Assembly: GCA_902777855.1 (NCBI GenBank)
Contig: CACYVN010000014.1
Span: 1-33,101 of the forward strand
DNA from: an uncultured bacterium
GTDB lineage: Bacteria > Cyanobacteriota > Vampirovibrionia > Gastranaerophilales > Gastranaerophilaceae
DNA: 33,101 bases
Direction: 5' to 3'
Position numbers and translations under genes: made by a program. Shown piece by piece: positions 7,177 through 15,423 of the stretch; the stretch's first letter is position 1; the number at the start of each line of letters is the position of its first letter. The notes beneath the pieces were generated by a model that ran no database searches, was not told the DNA's origin, and saw only the letters and a list, made by a program, of their open reading frames with translations.

Positions 7177-8178
7177 TTATATTTTTTTACTTCTTGATAA
7201 TGCAAAGTTTACATTATCAAGATTTTTTGCCCTATCTCCAAGCATAATTTTTTCAGCTTCTTCAAGTATGCTTACTACGATAAATCCGTTTTCTCCGTCC
7301 GAACGTGCTTTTTTTCCTGTTTCACAACAACTTATAAAGTGTTGGCATTCAAGTTTAAGAGGTTCAATCTCAAGATAGTCAGACTGCATAACTTCAGTAT
7401 TTCCGGCCTTAAAATTATCGTAAATAGTAAGTTTATTTTCCGCTACGGTATCATCCATAATTGCAGTTTTCTTTGTTCCTCTCACAAGAAGTTGAACATG
7501 CTTTTTGGGTGTTATCCAACTGTCAGCGATTTGCGCTGTTGCTCCGCCTTCCATTTCAAGAGTAATATGCGTAATATCCATGATATCGTTTTTGTCCGAA
7601 GAACATCCGACTGCTGATATTACACGTTTTGGATTTTTCCCTAAAACATAGCAAATCATTGAAACATCGTGCGGAGCCAAATCCCACATAACGCTTCGGT
7701 CATTTTTAAAATAATTTATATTCAAACGATCGCTTTGTGCATAAACAATGTCTCCGAGTTCTCCGTCTTCAACAAGCATTTTTAATCTGTTTACTGCAGG
7801 ATGATATAAAAGCAAGTGACCGACCATTAAAACAAGTCCTTTGCTTTCTGCTAAGTCAGCTAAGTCTCTTGCTTCCTGTGCTACAGTCGAAATTGGTTTT
7901 TCTACATAAACATGTTTTCCTGCTTCTAATAGAGCTTTTACAAATCTAAAATGTGTGTGGCTTGGGGTTACAACAACTGTTCCCATAATTTCGTCATTAT
8001 TTAATATATCGTTAAAGTCTTTAGTCGTCTTAACACCCGGATATTCAGCTTGGACTTTGGCAAGATTTTCATCGTCTAAGTCGCAAACCATTCCTAAGGC
8101 ATTTAAATTATAAAAATTTCTTACGACATTTCTACCCCAAAGTCCGCATCCGAGTACGGCAATTTTTTTTTCGCTCAT
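7177..8178 (-). CDS. Gfo/Idh/MocA family oxidoreductase
   Basis: An NAD(P)-dependent sugar or sugar-nucleotide dehydrogenase. The N-terminal Rossmann motif GCGLWG (10-15), the EKP signature (93-95) and the conserved VGHLLLYHPAVNRLK block are present. The C-terminal substrate domain has DLAPHD. It resembles the WlbA/WbpB-like branch acting on UDP-N-acetyl-glucosaminuronate, but the substrate is inference. The neighbours (GT2 upstream, CDP-alcohol transferase downstream) fit surface-polysaccharide or envelope synthesis. It has its own promoter at the end of the GT2 gene. Confidence 0.9.
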   Translation of the reverse strand: MSEKKIAVLGCGLWGRNVVRNFYNLNALGMVCDLDDENLAKVQAEYPGVKTTKDFNDILNNDEIMGTVVVTPSHTHFRFVKALLEAGKHVYVEKPISTVAQEARDLADLAESKGLVLMVGHLLLYHPAVNRLKMLVEDGELGDIVYAQSDRLNINYFKNDRSVMWDLAPHDVSMICYVLGKNPKRVISAVGCSSDKNDIMDITHITLEMEGGATAQIADSWITPKKHVQLLVRGTKKTAIMDDTVAENKLTIYDNFKAGNTEVMQSDYLEIEPLKLECQHFISCCETGKKARSDGENGFIVVSILEEAEKIMLGDRAKNLDNVNFALSRSKKI

Positions 8179-8211
8179 ATTTCCTAACCTTCTTATACTA
8201 TACTTAATTTT

Positions 8212-8240
8212 ATTATAATCTCAGCAATATTTTTTTGCAA
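8212..8240 (-). promoter_or_regulatory. Promoter of the Gfo/Idh oxidoreductase gene
   Basis: On the minus strand, TTGCAA (8235-8240), exactly 17 bp, then a perfect TATAAT (8212-8217). It abuts the stop codon of the GT2 gene and gives a leader of about 25 nt. Confidence 0.65.
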
Positions 8241-9122
8241 TTACTGACCTCTTTGTTGTCTTTCCTGTTCTCTTAAAGCCTGAGCATTTTGTTTCCTGTA
8301 CTCGTACATTTGTTCATAGCGTTCATAAAACATTTCTTCATCATCCGGAAAACATTTTGCCAATTTATCGAGCAACGCTTTTGGTATTTCTGCAATATTC
8401 ACCATTCTGTCAATAATATTATCATTAATCGGATAAAGGTTTCTGTAATTCTGATGAAATATATGACTGCATTCTGCCTGAATTTGGGTAGGGTGTTTAA
8501 GAGAATTTTCTCCCATTTTATATGTTACTATGCAACTATCAAAATAGACCCCTTTAAAATTTCTTAAAAATAATTTAATCATTAAATCATAATCTGCAAA
8601 AAGTCTGAATTTAGAATCAAAATTCCCTATTTTTGCAAGTGATTCTTTATTGAATATTGCAGCCTGTCTTGAAAACGGCATAACCTGAAAAACATTGTAA
8701 GGAGACGGATTATATAAAAATGCACTGTTATCCGGTTGGACACAATATGCAGGGAAATAACAAAAATCCGCATTTTCTTCTTCCATTAAATTTACGGCAT
8801 TTTCAATTCCCATAATGTCGTGATAAAAATCATCACAGCTCAAAAATGCCACGTACTTTCCTTTTGCTCTCAATAACCCTTTGTTCATTGCATCAAATTT
8901 TCCGTTGTCAGGAGCAGAGAAAAATTCTATATAACCCGAATTTTTGTAATCTTTTAATAGTGTCGTAGTTTCATCTGTTGATGCGTTATCCATAATAAGA
9001 TGCTCTACATAAGGATATGTTTGCCTGTTCATAAGATTTAGCAGGAGTGTAAAATCGTCAGCTTTGCCTGCATCAACAATATTATGTGTTGTCGTGATTA
9101 TGGTCACTTCCGGTTCGTACAT
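8241..9122 (-). CDS. Glycosyltransferase family 2
   Basis: A GT-A fold transferase, probably cytoplasmic and acting on envelope glycans. VTIITTTHN (6-14), the MDNASTDET block (44-52), NGKFDAMNKGLLRAKGKYVA (73-92) and the DD metal-binding pair at 97-98 (LSCDDFYHD) are typical. The C-terminal ~40 residues are charged and Gln-rich. No membrane segment is seen. The acceptor and donor are unknown. It follows dacB by about 10 bp in the same direction. Confidence 0.92.
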   Translation of the reverse strand: MYEPEVTIITTTHNIVDAGKADDFTLLLNLMNRQTYPYVEHLIMDNASTDETTTLLKDYKNSGYIEFFSAPDNGKFDAMNKGLLRAKGKYVAFLSCDDFYHDIMGIENAVNLMEEENADFCYFPAYCVQPDNSAFLYNPSPYNVFQVMPFSRQAAIFNKESLAKIGNFDSKFRLFADYDLMIKLFLRNFKGVYFDSCIVTYKMGENSLKHPTQIQAECSHIFHQNYRNLYPINDNIIDRMVNIAEIPKALLDKLAKCFPDDEEMFYERYEQMYEYRKQNAQALREQERQQRGQ

Positions 9123-9132
9123 ATCTTTCCCC

Positions 9133-10479
9133 TTATTTCATCATGTATACTTGTCTTAAAATCTGTTCTTCAATATTTTTTTTATCTGATTCAGATGTTT
9201 TTGCATCGTGAATCATTATGTTAAAGACATAAACTTTACCCGTTCTTGTTGTTAGATAGCCTGTGATTGCGCTTGTATCTGATAGAGTTCCGGTTTTGGC
9301 TCTCATATTCTCTTTAAAATACAGCATCCGGTTTTTTAATGTTCCTTCTCCGGGTGTTGGTAAAAATTGTTCAATGTTTCCATAATTTTCTGAATTGTAT
9401 AATTTTACAAGAAACGAAGTCATAAAATCTGAGGTCATCATATTATTTTTTGAGACTCCGCTTCCGTCAACAATTTTTATGTCTTCAGTATTCAGCTCCA
9501 TTTTTTCAAAATAATTCTTCAGCATTGCATAAGAGTTTTGTGCACTGCCTGTACTGTTTGTATATTGTGCACCGGCCAGTTTGAAAAGTGTTTCAGCTAC
9601 CAAATTATTACTGTTTTTCAAGCTTTCTTTTAATGCTGTATCTATTCCATTATTTATTTCATCTACAAGATATATGTTTGTCTGTGGTAAAGCTTCAGTT
9701 TGAAAAGGGTTATAATAATCCATTTTTCTGTTTCTTATTGCTTCCTGAAGTCTGAGCTCAAAATATAACTGAGGATTATTGATGGGCAATTTGATTGTTT
9801 TTTGTTTTGTAATGCTTCCTTTTGCATCTATTATATTAGGAGCAATGTTATTATTTTTTTCAAAGTAAACATGGTTGATATCTTTTGATGTTGTAATTAA
9901 ATTCATGATTGTTATCGGATAAAACGGTTTTACAATGATAGTCGGTGCAGTACCGATTTTAGACGGGGTAATTTCTATATTAACAACATTTCCGTCTATA
10001 TTATATGCACTGAATTTGGGCATGTAAGGATTAAATTCGTCATCCCACTGCCAGCCTTCTCCCCATTCAACATTGTCAAAGATTGTATTATCTATATAAA
10101 ATGTCTTCGGTGCTATATTTTTGTCTTTTGCCTTTGTAATAAGTTGTTTTAAATCTTTGGATTGTAAAAACGGGTCTGCTCCGAGTTTCAGGTATAAATC
10201 ATTATTTGTGCTTTTGTATAACTTTGTTGAAAACTGATAATCATCACCAAGCATATCAAGGGATGCTGCGGTTGTAATTACTTTTAGTGTTGATGCAGGT
10301 TGTCTTGGAGTTTTGTCATTTAACGAATAAATTTTTTCTCCTGTTTTTGCATCTTTAATTGAGACTGAAACTGCACCTGTATTTATATGTTGTTTAGAAA
10401 GCATTTTGCCTATATTATCAGCGTAAACAGGCATTGTTGTTAAAACTATAGCTAAAAGTGCCGTAATTATCTTTTGCAT
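9133..10479 (-). CDS. dacB: D-Ala-D-Ala carboxypeptidase/endopeptidase, PBP4 (DacB) family S13
   Basis: A periplasmic peptidoglycan-trimming enzyme. It has a signal peptide (1-20, cut after VYA) and the three active-site motifs of penicillin-recognising enzymes: STLK (63-66, nucleophile S63), SKN (343-345, in DGSGVSKNN) and KTG (395-397). The long insertion between the first two motifs is typical of class C PBP4 proteins, and 448 aa is normal. Its start overlaps the nitrilase-family gene by 13 bp. With the GT2 and acyltransferase neighbours it forms an envelope operon. Confidence 0.94.
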   Translation of the reverse strand: MQKIITALLAIVLTTMPVYADNIGKMLSKQHINTGAVSVSIKDAKTGEKIYSLNDKTPRQPASTLKVITTAASLDMLGDDYQFSTKLYKSTNNDLYLKLGADPFLQSKDLKQLITKAKDKNIAPKTFYIDNTIFDNVEWGEGWQWDDEFNPYMPKFSAYNIDGNVVNIEITPSKIGTAPTIIVKPFYPITIMNLITTSKDINHVYFEKNNNIAPNIIDAKGSITKQKTIKLPINNPQLYFELRLQEAIRNRKMDYYNPFQTEALPQTNIYLVDEINNGIDTALKESLKNSNNLVAETLFKLAGAQYTNSTGSAQNSYAMLKNYFEKMELNTEDIKIVDGSGVSKNNMMTSDFMTSFLVKLYNSENYGNIEQFLPTPGEGTLKNRMLYFKENMRAKTGTLSDTSAITGYLTTRTGKVYVFNIMIHDAKTSESDKKNIEEQILRQVYMMK

Positions 10480-11285
10480 AATATTTTAACCTCATAATTA
10501 TCTTTTATATCTTTTAATATAGTACACTTTTGTCTAAATTGATACATCTCATTTAAAGAAATTTTTGCACTTGCAATACCCTCAAGCTCCTTAATGAATG
10601 CAATTTCTTCTCCCTTATAATCTATTATCCTTGATTCTCCGAGGTTATATTCTTCATTTCTTATATGCCCGCATTGTGTAAGTGCAATCATAAAGCATTG
10701 ATTTTCAATTGCCCTCGATTTTGTCATCATTTCCCATGGAATAGGTTTATTTGCACCCCAAGCTGCACAGTTGACCAAAATATCAGCTCCGGCATTTGCG
10801 TAGGCTCTGTATATTTCAGGAAATCTTATGTCATAGCAGATTGTAAGTCCATAGTTTACTCCTTCGATGTTTACCATAACAGGACTGTCGCCTTTTGTTA
10901 TGTATTTGCCCTCGTCACAACCGTAATATGAATATAGATGATTTTTTGAATATGTTGTCAAAAGTTTTCCGTTTCTGTCGATTACAGGACATGAGTTGTA
11001 GTATTTTTCGTTTTTTTCTTCGATGAAACTACCGCCGATTATGTTTATATTGTATTGTTTTGCTGTTTCGCAAAGAAATTTTATAATTTCGCCATCAATT
11101 TTTTGAGCGGATTCAATAAATTTGTCGCAAGCCCATCCGCAAGTCCATACTTCGGGTAAAACCAAAATGTCCGTATCTTTTGGCAGACTGTTTTTTATAA
11201 TATTCCCGATTTTAAAAATATTTGCTTCAACATTCCCGATGGTTGACGACATTTGAAGCATTGCAATATTTATTTCTTTCTCCAT
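10467..11285 (-). CDS. Carbon-nitrogen hydrolase (nitrilase superfamily)
   Basis: The catalytic triad is complete: E45 (LVLPEVWTCG), K114 (TYSKNHLYSY) and C150 (GLTICYDIRFPE). The length (272 aa) fits stand-alone amidases such as omega-amidase (Nit2/YafV type) or carbamoylputrescine amidase. KNHLYS and CYDIRFPE lean toward the omega-amidase group, but the substrate is not decidable. Its ends overlap both neighbours (acyltransferase 16 bp, dacB 13 bp), so it is part of a tightly coupled operon although its role in the envelope is not obvious. Confidence 0.9.
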   Translation of the reverse strand: MEKEINIAMLQMSSTIGNVEANIFKIGNIIKNSLPKDTDILVLPEVWTCGWACDKFIESAQKIDGEIIKFLCETAKQYNINIIGGSFIEEKNEKYYNSCPVIDRNGKLLTTYSKNHLYSYYGCDEGKYITKGDSPVMVNIEGVNYGLTICYDIRFPEIYRAYANAGADILVNCAAWGANKPIPWEMMTKSRAIENQCFMIALTQCGHIRNEEYNLGESRIIDYKGEEIAFIKELEGIASAKISLNEMYQFRQKCTILKDIKDNYEVKILCKR

Positions 11286-11935
11286 AATCCTGCTTCTGTT
11301 GCTTCTTTATACTTTTGTGGTGATTTTTGTTCAAGTTCTGTCAATGAATCCTTGACTTCTTTTGTTAATTCTTCCTCATTTTTACCATTTGGGTATATTG
11401 GATTCCCGTAAAGATTCATAATTTTGCATAATCCGAGCGGGAATTTCATTCTATCCCATGAATTCATTTCTTTAAAAGTTTTGTCTTCAGAGTACCAATT
11501 AACCGGTACTATAGGTATTCCTGTTTCAATTGAAAGCGCAATTGCCCCTTTTTTTACTTCATGGTATGGTCCTCTCGGACCGTCAACCATGACAGCTATG
11601 CTTTCTCCGTTAATGAGTTCATCATAAAGTTGTTTTGTTGCCGAAATAGCTCCTTTGCGCCCTGAAGAACCTCGTTTTACTTTAAAGCCCCAGTTTTGGG
11701 CAACATAAGAAACTATATCTCCGTCTAATGAATTGCTTATGAGGATACTTGTTTTATTTTTATTCCTAAATCCGTGTACCAAAAACTGATTTGAATGCCA
11801 CATTACATAAATGCATTGTTCTATATCAGGGTAATCAACATTTTTTAAATATGTCATTTTTTCCTGCAATTTTAAAAGTTTATAAATTCCCCAAGAAATA
11901 TATTTTATATTTTTTTTGTTAATCAGTCTTACCAT
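11270..11935 (-). CDS. Lysophospholipid acyltransferase-like protein, DUF374 family
   Basis: The chain matches the DUF374 pattern: WHSNQF with H47 near the N-terminus, LISNSLDGDIV (65-75), GFKVKRGSSGRKGA (83-96) and VDGPRGPYHEVKKGAIALS (117-135). Family members are related to LpxL-type acyltransferases and are found in diderms, which supports an outer membrane; the reaction is inferred, not shown. It is first in the minus-strand envelope run. The ATG at 11935 lacks a clear ribosome binding site. Confidence 0.85.
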   Translation of the reverse strand: MVRLINKKNIKYISWGIYKLLKLQEKMTYLKNVDYPDIEQCIYVMWHSNQFLVHGFRNKNKTSILISNSLDGDIVSYVAQNWGFKVKRGSSGRKGAISATKQLYDELINGESIAVMVDGPRGPYHEVKKGAIALSIETGIPIVPVNWYSEDKTFKEMNSWDRMKFPLGLCKIMNLYGNPIYPNGKNEEELTKEVKDSLTELEQKSPQKYKEATEAGLWRKK

Positions 11936-11999
11936 ATAGAAATGATAGCATATAAATCAGCATTGTCATATATATTAAATTTATTAAATATCAAAAGTC

Positions 12000-12028
12000 T
12001 TGACGAAACGGAATGTTTATTATAAGAT
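12000..12028 (+). promoter_or_regulatory. Candidate promoter of tRNA-Pro
   Basis: TTGACG (12000-12005) is followed by TATAAG (12021-12026, 15-bp spacer) or TAAGAT (12023-12028, 17-bp spacer). A short imperfect hairpin (12040-12064, ATATTG/CAATAT ends) lies between it and the tRNA. Confidence 0.4.
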
Positions 12029-12071
12029 TGCATTGCGTGATATTGTTGCCATTGGCAGCAATATTTACCCC

Positions 12072-12148
12072 CGGGATGTAGCGCAGCTTGGTAGCGCACC
12101 TCGCTTGGGACGAGGGGGTCGCATGTTCGAATCATGTCATCCCGACCA
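12072..12148 (+). tRNA. tRNA-Pro (anticodon UGG)
   Basis: 77 nt with all arms: acceptor CGGGATG (12072-12078) pairs with CATCCCG, the D arm is GCGC-AGCTTGGTA-GCGC, the anticodon stem CCTCG/CGAGG has loop CTTGGGA (anticodon TGG), and the T arm GCATG-TTCGAAT-CATGT follows. The CCA end is encoded (12146-12148). A terminator follows. Confidence 0.96.
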
Positions 12149-12154
12149 TTTATT

Positions 12155-12182
12155 AAGACTCAACGTTGGTTGAGTCTTTTTA
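12155..12182 (+). terminator. Intrinsic terminator of tRNA-Pro
   Basis: A 10-bp perfect stem AAGACTCAAC (12155-12164) and GTTGAGTCTT (12169-12178), loop GTTG, then T residues. Confidence 0.88.
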
Positions 12183-12243
12183 AATGCCATCACTCCTGAT
12201 TCAATCATGAATATACGTAATTTTTATTAAAGTTTTGCTTTAA

Positions 12244-12272
12244 TTGACTTGAAATATTGTTTGTAATATATT
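12244..12272 (+). promoter_or_regulatory. Promoter of yidC
   Basis: TTGACT (12244-12249), a 17-bp spacer and TATATT (12267-12272), giving a leader of about 33 nt before the TTG start. Confidence 0.7.
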
Positions 12273-12311
12273 TTGCTATGAGAGATTTTACACTGTAAGA
12301 GGATTAGGGAA

Positions 12312-13397
12312 TTGGATTTTATATCATTAACTATATTATTTTTAAAGGCATTAGCTAAGCTGGTTGGCGGTTACGGAATTGCAATCATTGTTTTGACAAT
12401 AATCGTAAGGCTCGCACTGTGGAGTCTGAATGTTAAGCAACAACGTTCAATGAAGATGATGCAGACTTTGCAGCCGAAACTTAAAGCAATTCAGGACAGA
12501 TACAAAAGTAATCCGCAGGTTATGCAGCAGAAAATGATGGAATTTTACAAAGAACATCAGTTTAATCCTATGAGCGGATGTTTGCCTTTGTTAATTCAGA
12601 TGCCAATATTTATTTTATTGTATTCTGCTTTAATAAGCCCGCAATTTATTTCTGAAGCAGGTAATCAGAAGTTCCTGTTTATTGACAGTTTGGCTACAAC
12701 GCTCAGGGCTACCGCAGGGATATCAAATGATGGTAAGCTTGGAGCCTCGGTTGGCGATAAATTTATTCTCGGACCTAATGCACAGGTTTATATCGGTGAT
12801 ATCGTAAAATCGGCTAAAATAAAAGATGGAGCGCAAGCACTGCACATTGTCGGCGATTTAACTCCCGGTAAAGATGTTGAATTGTCTTTCAGCCTTGATA
12901 ATTTTGTGCTTGATAAAAATCTTAAATTCAGTGAACTTGCTAAAGTTGATAAAGCAAAAGTTACCGTTACAAATTCTAATATAAGAGAAAATGAAGAAAT
13001 TACATTTACAAGAAATGATGATGATTATATGGAGGCAACCGTTCCTACTGTACCTATAAACAAATCTTGGCATTGGGATGTAATTATTTTGATTGTTCTT
13101 TTTGCGGTAACAATGTTTATTTCGCAGAAGATTATGATGGCTATGACCAAAACAGATAATCAGGACCCGGCGCAGGCAGCGCTGCAAAAATCAATGGGTA
13201 CGTTTATGCCCCTGATGATTCTTGCAACATTTGTTGTAATTCCGATTCCTGCCGGTGTATTGCTCTATTTGATTACAAGTAACATTATTCAGATAGTTCA
13301 GACTATTATGATTAATAAACAAATTGATAATGAACTTGCTGCTAAAAAAGAAGCCGTTGATGATGCGGAATTAAATAATGCTAAAAAAGTTAATTAA
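12312..13397 (+). CDS. yidC: Membrane protein insertase YidC/Oxa1 with periplasmic insertion
   Basis: Inserts and folds inner-membrane proteins, with or without SecYEG. Core segments are visible: TM about 20-40 with the conserved groove arginine R33, a charged cytoplasmic hairpin (41-85), NPMSGCLPLLIQMPIF (85-100) into the second TM, then TMs near 254-272, 296-311 and 313-333. Between the second and third core TMs lies a ~130-residue hydrophilic insertion (about 115-250), absent from the short Gram-positive YidC and different in position from the E. coli P1 domain. As recalled, cyanobacterial YidC carries a similar insertion. The start is TTG at 12312. A clear promoter precedes it. Confidence 0.93.
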   Translation: MDFISLTILFLKALAKLVGGYGIAIIVLTIIVRLALWSLNVKQQRSMKMMQTLQPKLKAIQDRYKSNPQVMQQKMMEFYKEHQFNPMSGCLPLLIQMPIFILLYSALISPQFISEAGNQKFLFIDSLATTLRATAGISNDGKLGASVGDKFILGPNAQVYIGDIVKSAKIKDGAQALHIVGDLTPGKDVELSFSLDNFVLDKNLKFSELAKVDKAKVTVTNSNIRENEEITFTRNDDDYMEATVPTVPINKSWHWDVIILIVLFAVTMFISQKIMMAMTKTDNQDPAQAALQKSMGTFMPLMILATFVVIPIPAGVLLYLITSNIIQIVQTIMINKQIDNELAAKKEAVDDAELNNAKKVN

Positions 13398-13406
13398 AGA
13401 AAGGGT

Positions 13407-13465
13407 GTCGTCATAGCAATGGCGACTTACGATTGTTCATTGTAGGTCGGTGTTGCCACGCCGAC
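13407..13465 (+). repeat. Two hairpins between yidC and queA
   Basis: GTCGTCAT (13407-13414) pairs with ATGGCGAC (13419-13426), one G-U pair. GTCGGTG (13446-13452) pairs with CGCCGAC (13459-13465), loop TTGCCA. No T tract follows. The second ends 8 nt before the queA ATG, where a ribosome binding site would be expected and none is visible. The TTGCCACGCC core also occurs in the tmk leader (21196-21205), so these look like dispersed small repeats. Confidence 0.55.
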
Positions 13466-13473
13466 AATATGAT

Positions 13474-14529
13474 ATGAATATATCAGAATTTGATTATGAA
13501 TTGCCGTTGGATTTGATTGCTCAAATGCCGGCTGATAAAAGGGAAAATTCCAGAATGATGGTGCTTGACAGAACTAATCATTCAATTTGTCATAAGCATT
13601 TTTTTGATATTGTTGATGAGCTTGATGAGAAGGATTTGCTTGTATTAAACGATACAAAAGTTATTCCTGCAAGACTTTTCGGTATAAAAGAAGAAACAGG
13701 TGCCAAAATTGAGGTATTTTTATTAAACCCGTCAAAGGGTGAAGAAACTGATGTGTGGGATGTTTTAATTAAGCCGTCAAAACGTATTAAAAGCGGTACG
13801 GTTATTAAAATTTGCGACGATTTAACTATTATTCCCGTAAAAAAACTTGAAGATGCTGGAGAATGGCAGGTTGAACTTCATTATAACGGCAATTTGTATG
13901 AAATATTAAACAGAGTCGGCAATATTCCGCTTCCTCCGTATATTGAACGCAAAGAGCAAAGTGAAGAATTAAGAGAGTTTGATAAGGTTCGTTATCAGAC
14001 TGTTTATGCGCATAACGAAGGCTCTGTTGCCGCTCCGACAGCGGGCTTGCATTTTACCCCCGAAATTTTGCAGAAATTAAAAGACAAAGGTGTTGAGATT
14101 GTTTATGTAACATTAAACGTCGGTTTGGGAACTTTCCGTCCTGTTAAATGCGAAAATATTTTAGACCACAAAATGCACTCTGAAACCTTTGAAATCTCAA
14201 AAGAGGCTGCAGATAAAATCAATAATGCGAAATCAAAAGGTAAAAATATTGTTGCAGTTGGTACAACGTCTGTTCGCACGCTTGAAACTGCATATCAAAA
14301 ATTCGGGTGTATAAAACCGTGCCATGATTCATCAGAATTGTTTATTTACCCTCCTTATGAATTTAAAGTTGTAGATAAGCTTATAACGAATTTTCACCTG
14401 CCTAAATCGACACTTTTGATGCTTGTAAGTGCATTGGCTGGCAAAGATTTTATTTTTGAAGGTTACCGTCAGGCAGTTGAAAACAAATACCGCTTTTTTA
14501 GTTATGGCGATTGTATGTTTATTGAGTAA
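13474..14529 (+). CDS. queA: S-adenosylmethionine:tRNA ribosyltransferase-isomerase
   Basis: Transfers and isomerises the ribosyl group of SAM onto 7-aminomethyl-deazaguanine at tRNA position 34, giving epoxyqueuosine. Family blocks: ISEFDYELPLDLIAQ near the start, LNDTKVIPARLFG, SVAAPTAGLHFT, LNVGLGTFRPV, VGTTSVRTLE and TNFHLPKSTLLMLVSALAG. I start at the ATG at 13474 (351 aa), where homology begins. An upstream GTG frame at 13450 runs through a hairpin repeat and adds eight unlikely residues. No other queuosine genes are in the window. Confidence 0.95.
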   Translation: MNISEFDYELPLDLIAQMPADKRENSRMMVLDRTNHSICHKHFFDIVDELDEKDLLVLNDTKVIPARLFGIKEETGAKIEVFLLNPSKGEETDVWDVLIKPSKRIKSGTVIKICDDLTIIPVKKLEDAGEWQVELHYNGNLYEILNRVGNIPLPPYIERKEQSEELREFDKVRYQTVYAHNEGSVAAPTAGLHFTPEILQKLKDKGVEIVYVTLNVGLGTFRPVKCENILDHKMHSETFEISKEAADKINNAKSKGKNIVAVGTTSVRTLETAYQKFGCIKPCHDSSELFIYPPYEFKVVDKLITNFHLPKSTLLMLVSALAGKDFIFEGYRQAVENKYRFFSYGDCMFIE

Positions 14530-14637
14530 AATGTATTTACCCCTTGACTTTAATTTTAAAATCATTAAACCATTTGGTGGATACATTTACACAAAAATTT
14601 TAGTAGAATGTTTGTGTACTTGGGAGGTAGTAGTTAC

Positions 14638-15420
14638 ATGTTTTCACAAATGATACAAAGTTTGTTGAATTCGGGCGGTAAAAGTGCAGCTATGCAAAGG
14701 GCTGCACAGATTAATTCTTATGTGAATAATATGTCGAGAGCAATGAACCCGACGCAGACAAAGTCAAACCCGCTTGATACAATTTACCCTGGCGACGGTA
14801 AAAATGTTCAGTCATTTGAAAAAGTTTTGTCAGGAACAAAGCAGACAAATTTCGGTTCTCTGCTTTTAAATCCGGAAGTGCTGAAAAATTCTGCATTATC
14901 ACCCGCCTCACTTAATGTAAGTGGCAACATCTACCCCACTGAAGATATTGATACAAGCAGTGTAACAAATGATATACTCAAAAAAGCTATTCAGGAAGTT
15001 AACGATGCACGCAGAGATTATTCAAAACCCGAAATAAGAACATCTAACAGTCAGATTCTTGATATGGTAAATAATGTTGCGAGAAAGCATGGTGTGGATG
15101 AAAAACTTGTACAGGCGGTAATCAAGCAGGAATCAGGCTTTAATCCGAAAGCAAAATCAAAAGTTGGTGCAATGGGTTTGATGCAATTAATGCCTTCAAC
15201 CGCAAAAGCACTTGGAGTCAAAGATCCTTATAATCCTCAGCAAAATGTTGAGGGTGGGGTTAAATATTTAAAATCCATGCTTAAAAAATATAACGGGAAT
15301 GTAATTCTTGCGCTTGCTGCATACAACGCAGGTCCTAATGCGGTAGATAAATATTCCGGTATCCCGCCTTATAAAGAAACTCAAAATTATGTTAAGAAAA
15401 TCTTGGCAAATTACCTGTAA
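14638..15420 (+). CDS. Lytic transglycosylase (SLT domain) with no signal peptide
   Basis: The C-terminal ~115 residues form a lysozyme-like SLT domain: catalytic E165 in [30 protein letters not shown], and [19 protein letters not shown]. It cleaves MurNAc-GlcNAc bonds with anhydro-ring formation. The first ~130 residues are polar, Ser/Asn/Gln-rich and unrecognised. I start at the ATG at 14638 (260 aa), because GGGAGGT lies about 10 nt upstream; a GTG/ATG frame starting at 14608 would overrun that site. No Sec signal or lipobox is seen, so export must use another route, or the enzyme may be part of an envelope-spanning machine. That is inference. Confidence 0.88.
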   Translation: MFSQMIQSLLNSGGKSAAMQRAAQINSYVNNMSRAMNPTQTKSNPLDTIYPGDGKNVQSFEKVLSGTKQTNFGSLLLNPEVLKNSALSPASLNVSGNIYPTEDIDTSSVTNDILKKAIQEVNDARRDYSKPEIRTSNSQILDMVNNVARKHGVDEKLVQAVIKQESGFNPKAKSKVGAMGLMQLMPSTAKALGVKDPYNPQQNVEGGVKYLKSMLKKYNGNVILALAAYNAGPNAVDKYSGIPPYKETQNYVKKILANYL

Positions 15421-15423
15421 TAA

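Noticed and set aside
11929-12135. 68-residue minus-strand frame across the tRNA region
   Set aside because: It is the antisense of tRNA-Pro and its leader; the tRNA structure explains the sequence.
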